From NCBI GenBank assembly GCA_031271965.1, contig JAISUS010000008.1, forward strand, positions 1-64,000: a stretch of 64,000 nucleotides of DNA, read 5' to 3'. A model generated the notes under the pieces. That model worked only from the letters and a program-made list of their open reading frames with translations, was not told the DNA's origin and did not search any database. The position numbers and the translations under genes were made by a program. Below are positions 38,378 through 47,696 of this stretch, one piece after another (within the stretch, counting starts at the first letter, position 1; every line of letters starts with the position of its first letter). The stretch comes from Prevotella sp. GTDB lineage: Bacteria; Bacteroidota; Bacteroidia; Bacteroidales; Dysgonomonadaceae.

Positions 38378-40534
38378 ATGAGAAGAATTCTTTTATCCCT
38401 GCTGCTATGCGTCTTTATATCAACATCCATTTCAGGGAGAGAGGTAACGCCCTTCAATGATGGATGGTCTTTCAAGAAAGGGCCATTCAATAGCAGTCCT
38501 GCAATTCTATCAACAAACTATACCGGAGGAAAATGGGAAGAAGTGAAAATTCCGCATACATGGAATGCAAAAGACATGCAAGTGGCCATGGCTAACATAT
38601 CAGGCTTCCGCAACCCTCAAGAGCGATTCTATACGGGTGAAGCCATGTACAAAAAAACGTATACTCCCGATGCTTCCTTAAAAGATAAACGTGTTTTCCT
38701 TCGGTTTGAAGGTGTTGGGTCTGTTGCCGAAGTATATGTCAACAACCAATTTGCAGGAAGGCATCTTGGCGCATACTCCGCATTTACTCTTGAAATAGAC
38801 AGATTATTACAATTTGGGGAAGAAAACGAGATAATAGTAAAAGCCGATAATAGCGAACGCCCGGATGTGATACCGGTAAACCATGTGTTATTTGGAGTAT
38901 ACGGGGGAATTTACCGCGATATTTCGCTAATAGTTACAGAAAAACTAAATATTGCTGTTACGGATTACGCTTCACCGGGAATCTATATTTCTCAGGACAA
39001 TGTAACAAAGAAATCGGCAGACGTAAATATCAAAATAAAAGTTGATAATATAACCGGTTCCGTTCAAAACACTAATCTAGTTACCACAATATATGAGATG
39101 GATGGTAAAACCATCAAATCAAAAAAAGAAACTCCGGTAAGAGTGAATCCTCAGGGAAGGCAGTTTTTTACGCATAATTTCAAAATAACAAACCCTCATT
39201 TATGGCAAGGGCTGGAAGATCCGTATTTGTATAAAGCAGTCACCCAAATCGTATCAGGAGGAAGAATTATAGACGAAGTTGTACAACCATTAGGACTGAG
39301 ACACTTCGAACTGAAAACAGGAGACGGAATGTACCTGAATGGCAAAAAAGTACCGATGTATGGAACATGCCGCCATCAGGACTGGTGGGAAAAAGGCAGC
39401 GCTTTGACGAAAGAAGACCACAACACCGATCTGGAAATCATAAAAGAAATGGGCGCTACCACTATCCGTTTTGCCCACTATCAACAAGCAGAACAGATAT
39501 ATGCTAAGTGTGACAGCATCGGATTTATTGTATGGGCTGAAATCCCGTTTGTAAATAGAGTAAGCACCCTGGAAACAGAAAATGCAAAGCAACAGCTAAC
39601 CGAACTTATCCGACAAAACTACAATCACCCGTCTATATACGTTTGGGGGCTACACAACGAAGTATATACCCCGTTTGAGCAAACGATTCCTCTGACAACA
39701 ACACTTCACGACCTGGCTAAAACAGAAGATCCATACAGATACACCGTGTCGGTAAGCGGATATAATAAAATAGATGCCGCAGCAAACCATAACGCTGACA
39801 TTCAAGGTATAAATCACTATTTTGGTTGGTATGGCGGAAAAATAAGCGATATAGACAATTGGGTCAAAAAAGCCGAAAAAGAATTCGCAGACTATAACGT
39901 TATATTTTCTGAATATGGAGGAGAAGCGAATATAAACCAACAAAAAGAAGATGTAGGTGAAATAGGCGATTGCTGCGGATACGACAAGAAATATTATGAA
40001 ACATGGGGTACAAAATTCCACGAAATACAATGGGGCGTTATCGCCAAACATCCATTCCTGATAGCATCGTATATATGGAACACTTTCGACTTTGCCACTC
40101 CGATGTCATCGCAAGGGGGAGTACACTCCCGTAATATGAAAGGATTGGTTACATTCGACCGAAAAACAAAAAAAGATCCGTTTTATTGGTACAAAGCCAA
40201 CTGGAGTAAAGAGCCTGTACTATATCTTACTCAACGCAGGGCTGTAGACCGGGAAAATGAGTACACTTCTGCAACTGTATACTCTAATATTGGAACACCC
40301 CGGCTATTTGTAAACGGAGTTGAAATAAAAGAATTCACGGAAGGCACAACTTCAATACACTATATATTCAATAGTATTAAATTAAAAGAAGGCGAAAACA
40401 TCATCGAAGTAAAAGCTACAAAAGATGGAAAAACCTATGAGGATAAGATAGTATGGAATTATTCCGAAAAAAATAAAGGAAAATCTGACGACTCGACACC
40501 AATAGAAAAAACAGAAGAACATATAGGACTATAA
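38378..40534 (+). CDS. GH2 family beta-glycosidase (beta-galactosidase-like), exported
   Basis: 718 residues with a signal peptide (1-20). The order is the GH2 sugar-binding jelly roll (F-N-D-G-W-S-F-K-K ... I-P-H-T-W-N-A-K-D), an Ig-like domain (about 195-305), and a TIM barrel with M-Y-G-T-C-R-H-Q-D-W-W, acid/base Glu428 in G-L-H-N-E-V-Y and nucleophile Glu512 in F-S-E-Y-G-G-E, then a C-terminal Ig-like domain (about 600-695). GH2 covers beta-galactosidase, glucuronidase and mannosidase. The R-H-Q-D-W block resembles the galactosidase type, but the substrate is not certain. It is followed after four bp by a GH29 gene. Confidence 0.9.
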   Translation: MRRILLSLLLCVFISTSISGREVTPFNDGWSFKKGPFNSSPAILSTNYTGGKWEEVKIPHTWNAKDMQVAMANISGFRNPQERFYTGEAMYKKTYTPDASLKDKRVFLRFEGVGSVAEVYVNNQFAGRHLGAYSAFTLEIDRLLQFGEENEIIVKADNSERPDVIPVNHVLFGVYGGIYRDISLIVTEKLNIAVTDYASPGIYISQDNVTKKSADVNIKIKVDNITGSVQNTNLVTTIYEMDGKTIKSKKETPVRVNPQGRQFFTHNFKITNPHLWQGLEDPYLYKAVTQIVSGGRIIDEVVQPLGLRHFELKTGDGMYLNGKKVPMYGTCRHQDWWEKGSALTKEDHNTDLEIIKEMGATTIRFAHYQQAEQIYAKCDSIGFIVWAEIPFVNRVSTLETENAKQQLTELIRQNYNHPSIYVWGLHNEVYTPFEQTIPLTTTLHDLAKTEDPYRYTVSVSGYNKIDAAANHNADIQGINHYFGWYGGKISDIDNWVKKAEKEFADYNVIFSEYGGEANINQQKEDVGEIGDCCGYDKKYYETWGTKFHEIQWGVIAKHPFLIASYIWNTFDFATPMSSQGGVHSRNMKGLVTFDRKTKKDPFYWYKANWSKEPVLYLTQRRAVDRENEYTSATVYSNIGTPRLFVNGVEIKEFTEGTTSIHYIFNSIKLKEGENIIEVKATKDGKTYEDKIVWNYSEKNKGKSDDSTPIEKTEEHIGL

Positions 40535-40538
40535 TCAC

Positions 40539-42077
40539 ATGACCATGAAAAAACTTACAGTATTTATCATTTTGTTGAGCAGCATGCTCTTTTTCCAAAG
40601 TTTTGCTCAAACCGAAAAAAAAGAACGAATACCTCTTAAACATGGAGCACATCACATAGGGAAACGAACAGATGCAGCGATGCAACGTTGGCGTGAATAT
40701 GGATTAGGACAATTTATTCACTGGGGAGTATACGCTATTCCGGGTGGACAATGGAATGGAAAAACATCCGGAGGGGCGGCCGAATGGTTCAGATCTTCGG
40801 GACTTATAACCAACGAAGAATACGACAACCTATACAAGCAGTTCAACCCTACAGATTTCGATGCTGTAAGATGGGCAAAACAAGCAAAACAGATGGGTGC
40901 AAAATACGTAATATTTACGACAAAGCATCACGATGGATTCTGCATGTGGCCCAGCACGTATACAGACTATACTATAGCCAATACTCCATATAAAAAAGAT
41001 ATTGTAAAACAAATCGTAGATGCTTACACTGCCGAAGGCATTGATGTTTATCTGTACTTTTCCATTATTGACTGGAGTCATCCGGGCTACGTATCGGGCG
41101 GAAATATAAATTCGCCTGAAATAAAAAAAGCTTTTCAGGCAGGAGAAAGGGAAATATTCAACCCTTTTAAGACTAAAGAACAAGAAAAAAAATACGAAGA
41201 TTTTAAATCCTTCACACGCAACCAACTAATTGAGCTTTTAGACAACTATCCTAAAATTAAAGGACTTTGGTTCGACGGATCATGGGATGTAGCATGGGTG
41301 AAAAATGCACCTTGGGTAGACAGCGTTGGATTAGAGTTAAGGGCTAAACATCCGGGACTAATAATCGGCAGTCGCTTTAGATCTGACGAATACGGTAACA
41401 GGCATGTGGATGCTAACGGCGATTTGATTGACGATTACGATCAGCGATTTGAAAGAAATTTACCAAACAGCCTTGCCGAGGTAAACGGCAACGACTGGGA
41501 TTGTGTAATGACTATCCCCGAAAATCAGTGGGGATACCACAGAGACTGGACCCTGACATATGTAAAAACTGCATACGACCTGATAGAAATGACCTTACAG
41601 GCAAATTCATTGGATGGTAACTTTGTTATAAACTTCGGGCCTGACGGAAAAGGGAATATGCGTCCGGAAGAAGACCACATCGCTAAAAGTGTAGGAGACT
41701 GGATGGCTAAATATGGAGAAGCCGTATATGGAACACATCACTCCATTTTGGAAAAACAAGACTGGGGAGTTTCTACCCAAAAAGGAGACGAAATATACCT
41801 TACAGTATTTAATAAACCAATGAGTAATATATTGAAAGTGAAAGTTCCAAGAGCCACAACAAAAGGGAACGTCTTTGTAATAGAACACGCAACATTCTTA
41901 TATACAGGAAAATCTGCAATAGTAAATGACGGAGGACGCAATAAAGCAGGCGCAATATTTTATGATATCCCAATTCCAACAGAATTTCAAAACAGTGGAG
42001 AATCATTTGTTATTAAAATAAAACTGAAAGAAGTCCCTCAAGGGGAAAAGGGCGCTTATCAGCAGGCAATAACATAA
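40539..42077 (+). CDS. GH29 family alpha-L-fucosidase, exported
   Basis: 512 residues with a signal peptide (M-K-K-L-T-V-F-I-I-L-L-S-S-M-L-F, from either ATG at 40539 or 40545). The catalytic barrel shows F-I-H-W-G-V-Y-A-I-P-G-G, F-T-T-K-H-H-D-G-F-C-M-W, and the nucleophile Asp246 in L-W-F-D-G-S-W. A C-terminal beta-sandwich follows (about 400-500). It hydrolyses terminal alpha-L-fucose. The four-bp gap to the GH2 gene suggests joint action on a fucosylated galactoside such as a host glycan or a plant side chain. No importer genes accompany it. Confidence 0.92.
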   Translation: MTMKKLTVFIILLSSMLFFQSFAQTEKKERIPLKHGAHHIGKRTDAAMQRWREYGLGQFIHWGVYAIPGGQWNGKTSGGAAEWFRSSGLITNEEYDNLYKQFNPTDFDAVRWAKQAKQMGAKYVIFTTKHHDGFCMWPSTYTDYTIANTPYKKDIVKQIVDAYTAEGIDVYLYFSIIDWSHPGYVSGGNINSPEIKKAFQAGEREIFNPFKTKEQEKKYEDFKSFTRNQLIELLDNYPKIKGLWFDGSWDVAWVKNAPWVDSVGLELRAKHPGLIIGSRFRSDEYGNRHVDANGDLIDDYDQRFERNLPNSLAEVNGNDWDCVMTIPENQWGYHRDWTLTYVKTAYDLIEMTLQANSLDGNFVINFGPDGKGNMRPEEDHIAKSVGDWMAKYGEAVYGTHHSILEKQDWGVSTQKGDEIYLTVFNKPMSNILKVKVPRATTKGNVFVIEHATFLYTGKSAIVNDGGRNKAGAIFYDIPIPTEFQNSGESFVIKIKLKEVPQGEKGAYQQAIT

Positions 42078-42102
42078 AAAAGACTGAATATTGGGACGAA
42101 CG

Positions 42103-42137
42103 GAGTAGTTACAGGAAACAGTAGCTACTCTTTTTTT
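42103..42137 (+). terminator. Terminator after the GH29 gene
   Basis: GAGTAGTTAC (42103-42112) pairs with GTAGCTACTC (42121-42130), one G-U pair and an eight-base loop, followed by seven T. Confidence 0.85.
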
Positions 42138-42172
42138 CTAAATTATATTAATAACGAATTGTAAAGAAGGTA

Positions 42173-42203
42173 CTTGTAATAACTGAAAAAATTCCTATAT
42201 TTG
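42173..42203 (+). promoter_or_regulatory. dnaN promoter
   Basis: CTTG (42173-42176, one off from TTTG), 19-bp spacer, TATATTTG (42196-42203). Start near 42210, about 40 bases before dnaN. Confidence 0.6.
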
Positions 42204-42250
42204 CTCTAATAATAACCCGAGAAAATAAAATATTAAAATAAGCTGAAAAT

Positions 42251-43375
42251 ATGAAATTTGTTGTTTCCAGTACCGCTTTATTGAGTCACTTGCAAGCTAT
42301 AAGCAAGGTGATAAACTCAAAAAATACATTACCTATTTTAGATTGCTTTTTATTAGAACTAAACGAATCTAGGCTGACCCTGACCGCAGCTGATTCTGAA
42401 ACCCGAATGGTAACATCGTTGGAAGTAAATGAGGCCGAAGGCAATGGAAAGTTTGCTGTGAATGCCAAAAATCTACTGGATCCTTTAAAAGAATTACCGG
42501 AGCAACCACTTACATTCGAGATAAATAACGACAATCTGGAAACATTCATTTATTTTCATAATGGAAAATATAATTTTATCGGACAAAGTGGAGAAGATTA
42601 TCCCCAGCCAAAAGAACTGAAAGAGACAGCTATCAGCCTAACAATCGAACCTCAGATTCTTTTCTCGGGAATTAACCGTACTCTGTTTGCCAGTGCCGAC
42701 GACGAATTGCGTCCTGTGATGAATGGTGTTTATTTTGACATAACTCCGGACGATCTGACTTTTGTCGCGTCTGACGGTCACAAGCTGGTTCGCTGCAAAA
42801 CTTTAGCAGCAAAAGGAACGGAAAGAGCCTCGTTTATTTTACCTAAAAAACCTGCGAATCTTTTGAAAGCCCTTTTGCCTAAAGAAGCCGAAACAGTAGA
42901 AATAAAATTCGACGAGAATAATGCATATATAAAGATGGCTAGCTACACAATGACATGTCGCTTTATTGAAGGACGTTATCCGAATTATAACTCTGTTATC
43001 CCCCAGAACAATACGAATAAAGTAAATCTGGATCGACTCGCTTTTCTGAATGCTCTGAAACGAGTTTCCGTGTTCTCTAATCAGGCAAGTAACCTTATCA
43101 GATTGCAGCTGTCTGACAAGAATATTATTGTATCTGCTCAGGATATCGACTTTTCCACTGCTGCGGAGGAAACTATTCCTTGCGAATATGCGGGTACAAC
43201 AATGAATATCGGATTTAAATCAAGCTTTCTTATTGAAATACTGAACAACATTCCGTCTTCAGATATTTCACTGGAGTTATCAGATCCTTCACGTGCAGGA
43301 TTGATTATTCCTGTTGAAAACGAAGAGAGTGAAGACCTGTTGATGCTATTGATGCCGATGATGCTTAACGACTAA
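42251..43375 (+). CDS. dnaN: DNA polymerase III beta sliding clamp
   Basis: 374 residues with three clamp domains: start M-K-F-V-V-S-S-T-A-L-L-S-H-L-Q, D-D-E-L-R-P-V-M-N-G-V-Y-F in domain II, and G-R-Y-P-N-Y-N-S-V-I-P and an end in L-L-M-P-M-M-L. The dimer holds the polymerase on DNA. It is not next to dnaA here, as is usual in Bacteroidota, and is followed by an exonuclease gene. Confidence 0.97.
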   Translation: MKFVVSSTALLSHLQAISKVINSKNTLPILDCFLLELNESRLTLTAADSETRMVTSLEVNEAEGNGKFAVNAKNLLDPLKELPEQPLTFEINNDNLETFIYFHNGKYNFIGQSGEDYPQPKELKETAISLTIEPQILFSGINRTLFASADDELRPVMNGVYFDITPDDLTFVASDGHKLVRCKTLAAKGTERASFILPKKPANLLKALLPKEAETVEIKFDENNAYIKMASYTMTCRFIEGRYPNYNSVIPQNNTNKVNLDRLAFLNALKRVSVFSNQASNLIRLQLSDKNIIVSAQDIDFSTAAEETIPCEYAGTTMNIGFKSSFLIEILNNIPSSDISLELSDPSRAGLIIPVENEESEDLLMLLMPMMLND

Positions 43376-43401
43376 AAAATAAACAATAAATAATTGCACG
43401 G

Positions 43402-43445
43402 CTTTATCATTTTTCACGCTAATGAAAAATGATAAAGTCTTTTTC
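43402..43445 (+). terminator. Strong hairpin with U-tract between dnaN and the exonuclease gene
   Basis: CTTTATCATTTTTC (43402-43415) and GAAAAATGATAAAG (43424-43437) make a perfect 14-bp stem with an eight-base loop, followed by TCTTTTTC. It ends eight bases before the ATG of the next gene, leaving no room for a promoter between, so it could act as an attenuator as well as a dnaN terminator. Confidence 0.65.
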
Positions 43446-43453
43446 TTAAGCCT

Positions 43454-44224
43454 ATGGAACTTAATCTCAAAAATCCTCTTATCTTTTTCGACCTGGAAAC
43501 GACAGGTACAGATACTATACACGACCGTATTGTGGAAATCTCATATCTTAAAGTATACCCAAATGGAAAGGAAGAGGTAAAAACCAAGAGAATAAATCCG
43601 GAAATACCAATACCTCCTTCAGCCAGTGCCATACACGGTATTTATGATGATGATGTTAAGGATTGTCCTACATTCAAACAAATAGCCAAATCGCTTGCCG
43701 TTCAAATGGAAGGAACCGACTTGGCAGGATTCAATTCCAGCCGATTCGATATACCTTTACTTGCCGAAGAATTTTTGCGCGCAGGTGTAGATATTGATTT
43801 CAGCAAGCGAAAAATGATTGACGTCCAGATTATATTTCACAAGAAAGAACAACGCACATTAGAAGCTGCTTACAGATTCTATTGCGATAAAGAACTTACA
43901 GATGCTCACTCGGCCGAAGCTGATACTTTTGCTACATACGAAGTTCTGAAAGCTCAGTTAGATAAATATTCCGATCTGGAAAATGATATAGAGAAACTGG
44001 CATCAGAGTTTTCATTCTTCAACGACAACGTCGACCTTGCAGGCCGTATTATTAGAAATGAACATGGGGTTGAAGTCTTCAACTTTGGAAAACACAAAGG
44101 AAAATCCGTAGCCGAAGTATTGAAACAGGAACCGAGCTTCTACGCTTGGATGATGGATGCCGATTTTCCATTGAATACAAAACAGGTACTTACAAAAATC
44201 AAGTTGCGAGAGATGCAGAAATGA
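43454..44224 (+). CDS. DEDDh 3'-5' exonuclease (DnaQ-like) with C-terminal DUF3820-like domain
   Basis: 256 residues. The exonuclease domain (about 1-170) has the acidic pair in F-F-D-L-E-T-T-G-T-D, the second Asp in G-F-N-S-S-R-F-D-I-P, and the H-S-A-E-A-D block of the DEDDh class. The C-terminal part (about 205-245) has F-N-F-G-K-H-K-G-K-S-V-A-E-V and Y-A-W-M-M, a pattern of small DUF3820-type domains. It may proofread for the replicative polymerase or act in repair. The neighbouring clamp gene supports a replication role, but it lacks a PHP or polymerase part. Confidence 0.88.
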   Translation: MELNLKNPLIFFDLETTGTDTIHDRIVEISYLKVYPNGKEEVKTKRINPEIPIPPSASAIHGIYDDDVKDCPTFKQIAKSLAVQMEGTDLAGFNSSRFDIPLLAEEFLRAGVDIDFSKRKMIDVQIIFHKKEQRTLEAAYRFYCDKELTDAHSAEADTFATYEVLKAQLDKYSDLENDIEKLASEFSFFNDNVDLAGRIIRNEHGVEVFNFGKHKGKSVAEVLKQEPSFYAWMMDADFPLNTKQVLTKIKLREMQK

Positions 44225-44250
44225 AATAACTTTTCTCACTAAATAAACTT

Positions 44251-44275
44251 AACCCTTTCAGAATCTGAAAGGGTT
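44251..44275. terminator. Bidirectional terminator between convergent genes
   Basis: AACCCTTTCAG (44251-44261) and CTGAAAGGGTT (44265-44275) form a perfect 11-bp stem with a three-base loop and T-rich flanks on the plus side. It overlaps the TAA of the leftward hypothetical gene (44274-44276). Confidence 0.85.
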
Positions 44276-44699
44276 ATTTTATTTTAAATGGAACTACCTT
44301 CTTGAAGTCCATAAATATATTGAGATATTCAACATCAGACTTTTTGTTCAAAATATTTCCATTATAATCAATAATATATTCTATCTCACTTTTAAAATGG
44401 ATATCTTCTTCTGTCTTTATTTCAGATAAAGGTTGTTGATAAAAGTAGCTTCTCTCTATTACTTTAATCTGTACCTTACTAAAAGACATTTCTATTTGCA
44501 CCTGACCCGAAGCCCCATATATAGAAATCCTAGCAGAATCTATATTTCCTGAAGCTTTGTAATAAACCTTTGCTTCCGCTCCCTCAGATGACAACCCTTC
44601 CATCTCATAGAAGATAATAGTGTCTGATGCAAGCTTCGTTTCCATAGCAAAGATATGCGTAGAAAAACTAATGAGTAAAATAAATAACAACAACCTCAT
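44274..44699 (-). CDS. Exported protein of unknown function
   Basis: 141 residues with a signal peptide (cleavage near I-F-A-M, about 18-19) and no lipobox. The mature part is predicted mostly beta (I-I-F-Y-E-M-E-G-L, A-R-I-S-I-Y-G, V-Q-I-E-M-S-F) with a charged middle and ends F-K-I-K. I do not recognise the family. Its start lies three bp after the stop of the DUF3667 gene, so the two are cotranscribed, which hints at a shared envelope function. Confidence 0.6.
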   Translation of the reverse strand: MRLLLFILLISFSTHIFAMETKLASDTIIFYEMEGLSSEGAEAKVYYKASGNIDSARISIYGASGQVQIEMSFSKVQIKVIERSYFYQQPLSEIKTEEDIHFKSEIEYIIDYNGNILNKKSDVEYLNIFMDFKKVVPFKIK

Positions 44700-44702
44700 T
44701 TT

Positions 44703-45629
44703 CTAAGTATATATTTTGTATGCTATAAATATAGCGTATCCAATAAGTACGATAAATATAAAGAACGTATTTATATTCATCAATAAAAAAGCCTTTAGAT
44801 TAGATTTAAATCTGGACTCACCATAGAACACACGGTTCCCTCTAAAAAAATAAAATGTAATGTAAATGATCAGGAAGAACCATAAAAGTGTCCTGGGAAT
44901 ATCCCAGCTCAACCATGCAAATATCCAATCGAACAGAATACAAATTGTTATAGATAGCAAAGTCACTGAAAAAAAATGGAGCGTAAAAATCCCACTATCG
45001 AAATAATAGCGTTTCTTTCGATTATGAAACAACCACATCCAAAAAGCAAATATAGGCATGTAAACGAATAGGGCTTTTGGCAGATTGTGAGTAAAAAACT
45101 CTAAGGCTTTCTCCTTACGTTCTTCATCTTTTAAATTCTTAGATGCATCTTTTATTATATTATATAAACTACCTTTGCGATCCATACTTGTGATCTTCAA
45201 GGAATCCTTCGTATTTTCAACTATCTCTCTATTGGCTGCAACAATACTATCTCTAATAGCCGCTTCCGTCTTCAGTTCTGCTTGAGGTTTTGCATTATTC
45301 TCAGCTTCGTCAGGATAAGTCAGCATAAACGGAATAAAGAAAGTCAGGAAACTAATAAAGATGTAATAAGAAAAAGGATTTACATACGATTTTCTCTTAC
45401 CATTCATATATTCCGCAGATATTTTTCCCGGCGAAATAAACAGCGTTTTAGTTGTCCTCCAAAATGAACTATCATAATGAAGGAAATCGGAGACGAAATG
45501 AGTGAATAAATGATGAAAAGAGTGGCGACTCTCCGAATTTTCCTGACCACAATTCGGACAATAGTTTTTTTCAACAAATGAACCGCAGTTCTGGCAAGTC
45601 TTGCTGTGCCTTACCTTATGTTTACCCAT
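44703..45629 (-). CDS. DUF3667 family membrane protein with N-terminal zinc ribbon
   Basis: 308 residues. A zinc ribbon is formed by C-Q-N-C-G and C-P-N-C-G (about 12-32), followed by an amphipathic region (H-S-F-H-H-L-F-T-H-F-V-S-D-F) and P-G-K-I-S-A-E-Y-M-N-G-K-R-K-S-Y-V-N-P-F, the hallmark of the family, then one helix, a charged loop (about 110-180) and about four more helices. No biochemical role is established. It is the first gene of a two-gene unit. Confidence 0.85.
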   Translation of the reverse strand: MGKHKVRHSKTCQNCGSFVEKNYCPNCGQENSESRHSFHHLFTHFVSDFLHYDSSFWRTTKTLFISPGKISAEYMNGKRKSYVNPFSYYIFISFLTFFIPFMLTYPDEAENNAKPQAELKTEAAIRDSIVAANREIVENTKDSLKITSMDRKGSLYNIIKDASKNLKDEERKEKALEFFTHNLPKALFVYMPIFAFWMWLFHNRKKRYYFDSGIFTLHFFSVTLLSITICILFDWIFAWLSWDIPRTLLWFFLIIYITFYFFRGNRVFYGESRFKSNLKAFLLMNINTFFIFIVLIGYAIFIAYKIYT

Positions 45630-45700
45630 AGATATTTTCCGGCCTTTATTTGCCGCAATGCAAATTTAATATTCCTAGAGTAAACAATGATACAATACAG

Positions 45701-45738
45701 AAAAAAAGTCAGCAGATTACATAAGCAACCCGCTGACT
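45701..45738 (-). terminator. Terminator after uxaA
   Basis: AGTCAGC (45707-45713) pairs with GCTGACT (45732-45738), 18-base loop, followed on the minus strand by seven T (45701-45707). It ends the hexuronate operon. Confidence 0.75.
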
Positions 45739-45759
45739 TCTCATTAATTTAATATAAGA

Positions 45760-47247
45760 TTAAAGTGTGACTCCTGTTTTAAAGATGGCTATTTCCTTAA
45801 AGCCTGTTTCTTCATGCTTAAGATGTTTTCCATTACAGACTTCTACTGTAAAGTTGATAAAATCGTCCAAGACCTTCTCCATGCTATTTCCTTCCAATAA
45901 GGCTCCGGCATTGAAATCTATCCAATTTTGTTTGAAGTTATATAACTTGGAATTGGTAGATATCTTCATCGTAGGAACAAATGCGCCAAATGGGGTACCA
46001 CGCCCGGTAGTAAACAACACGATCTGGCAGCCCGACATAGCCAATGCCGATGCAGCCACCAAGTCATTACCCGGCGCATTCAACAGACTCAAACCATGTT
46101 TAGTCACAGGTTGCCCGTAATCCAGCACATCTACAACTTCCGAGTTCCCCCCTTTTTGAGTACATCCTAATGATTTATCTTCCAAGGTAGTAATACCTCC
46201 GGCCTTGTTTCCCGGTGAAGGATTTTCATAAATTGGCTGTTCGAACCTTCGGAAATAATGCTTAAAATTATTTATTAACAGCACTGTATCATTGAAGACC
46301 TTTTCATTTTCAGCCCTATTCATCAAGATCGTTTCTGCCCCAAACATTTCAGGCACTTCTGTCAAAATACTGGTTCCGCCCTGAGCGATCAGCCAGTCGG
46401 AAAATTGCCCTACCAGAGGATTAGCCGTGATACCGGAGAAGCCGTCACTACCTCCACATTTTAACCCAACCTTTAGTTTTGAGAGAGGTAGAGATTCACG
46501 TTTATCTTTACGCATATATTCCACCAACTCCTTCATCATCTGAAAGCCGGTTTCTATTTCATCCTGTACTTCTTGCGAGATAAGAAAACGAACACGGTTC
46601 CCGTCCCATTCTCCCATTACTTTTTTGAAATCTTTTTGCTGATTATTTTCACAACCGAGACTCATAACCAGCACACCTCCGGCATTCGGATGTTTAGCCA
46701 GTGCAGCCAATGCTTTCTGAGTATTCACATGGTCATCTCCTAATTGCGAACAGCCATAATTATGCGTATAAACCCGAATGTCATCAATGTGTGACACATC
46801 GAGTTCAGATTTCACCCGATTGATAATGGCTTGCGCTTGTCCGTTTACACAACCAACTGTAGGAACAATCCACAATTCGTTACGGATACCCATTTCGCCA
46901 TTATAGCGCAGGTAACCATTTATTCTCAGGTCACTCTTCTTGATATCCAGTTTTGGATGTACAGGTACGTATGAGTATTGCAAATCGTCATGCAGATTGG
47001 TTTTCACATTGTGCGTGTGCACGTGTTCACCGATATGTATATCTGTTGTGGCATGACCGATAGGATAACCATATTTAATGACATTCTCGTTCTCTTTAAT
47101 CTCTTTTATTGCAAATTTATGCCCTGTAGTAATAGGGTCTTTGATCGTAATATCAGCTCCATCAATATTCAACACGTCGCCAGTCACCAGATCTTCTATG
47201 GCAACACAGACATTGTCCGTAGGGGCTATTTTTAAATATTTGTTCAT
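45760..47247 (-). CDS. uxaA: Altronate dehydratase
   Basis: 495 residues from the ATG at 47245-47247; the frame reaches three codons further to a GTG, which is less likely. The N-terminal SAF domain (about 1-95) is followed by the large UxaA catalytic domain with G-C-V-N-G-Q-A, Y-G-C-S-Q-L-G-D-D, G-C-E-N-N-Q and K-C-G-G-S-D-G-F-S-G. It dehydrates D-altronate to 2-keto-3-deoxygluconate in galacturonate breakdown. It is last in the operon DUF4861-uxaB-HIT-uxaA; uxaC, kdgK and kdgA are not in the window. Confidence 0.95.
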   Translation of the reverse strand: MNKYLKIAPTDNVCVAIEDLVTGDVLNIDGADITIKDPITTGHKFAIKEIKENENVIKYGYPIGHATTDIHIGEHVHTHNVKTNLHDDLQYSYVPVHPKLDIKKSDLRINGYLRYNGEMGIRNELWIVPTVGCVNGQAQAIINRVKSELDVSHIDDIRVYTHNYGCSQLGDDHVNTQKALAALAKHPNAGGVLVMSLGCENNQQKDFKKVMGEWDGNRVRFLISQEVQDEIETGFQMMKELVEYMRKDKRESLPLSKLKVGLKCGGSDGFSGITANPLVGQFSDWLIAQGGTSILTEVPEMFGAETILMNRAENEKVFNDTVLLINNFKHYFRRFEQPIYENPSPGNKAGGITTLEDKSLGCTQKGGNSEVVDVLDYGQPVTKHGLSLLNAPGNDLVAASALAMSGCQIVLFTTGRGTPFGAFVPTMKISTNSKLYNFKQNWIDFNAGALLEGNSMEKVLDDFINFTVEVCNGKHLKHEETGFKEIAIFKTGVTL

Positions 47248-47260
47248 TTGAAACACTCTC

Positions 47261-47686
47261 CTATTTTAGTTTGCTTTTGATGGAAATAACCATTTCCATA
47301 TATTCCTCATCCGATAAATATACTTTCTGAGGATTCATTGTAAATGTGCCTCCAAAGTCCGGTCCATCAGTGTATTTAGGAACCAAATGGAAATGCAAAT
47401 GTGGTAGTTTGTCGGAGTACGCCCCGTAATTTACTTTCACGGGGTTAAAAAGTTCTTTCAATCCTTTCGCCACCTTATTTACATCTTCCATATAGGCCAA
47501 TAACGCTTCGTCTTCCAGTTCGTACATTTCTGTTGCATGGTCTTTGTAGGCTACAATACAGCGTCCGTGATATGTTTGTTCTTTAAACAGAAAAACAGTG
47601 GATGCTTGCAGGTCACATACTTCAATCATCAGATCCTTTTGAGTCTGATTTTTATTACAGTATAGGCAATCATTATTTACTGACAT
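47261..47686 (-). CDS. HIT family nucleotide-binding protein
   Basis: 141 residues from the ATG at 47684-47686; a TTG further upstream would overlap uxaB. The histidine triad is H96-L-H98-F-H100 in P-H-L-H-F-H-L-V-P. N-terminal C-L-Y-C and a central Cys suggest a zinc site, as in some HIT hydrolases. HIT proteins cleave nucleotide-phosphoramide or dinucleotide substrates, or transfer nucleotidyl groups to sugar phosphates. It lies 10 bp after uxaB and 13 bp before uxaA, so it is a true operon member. Why a HIT protein belongs to hexuronate catabolism is not known. Confidence 0.88.
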   Translation of the reverse strand: MSVNNDCLYCNKNQTQKDLMIEVCDLQASTVFLFKEQTYHGRCIVAYKDHATEMYELEDEALLAYMEDVNKVAKGLKELFNPVKVNYGAYSDKLPHLHFHLVPKYTDGPDFGGTFTMNPQKVYLSDEEYMEMVISIKSKLK

Positions 47687-47696
47687 ATCTCCAAGT

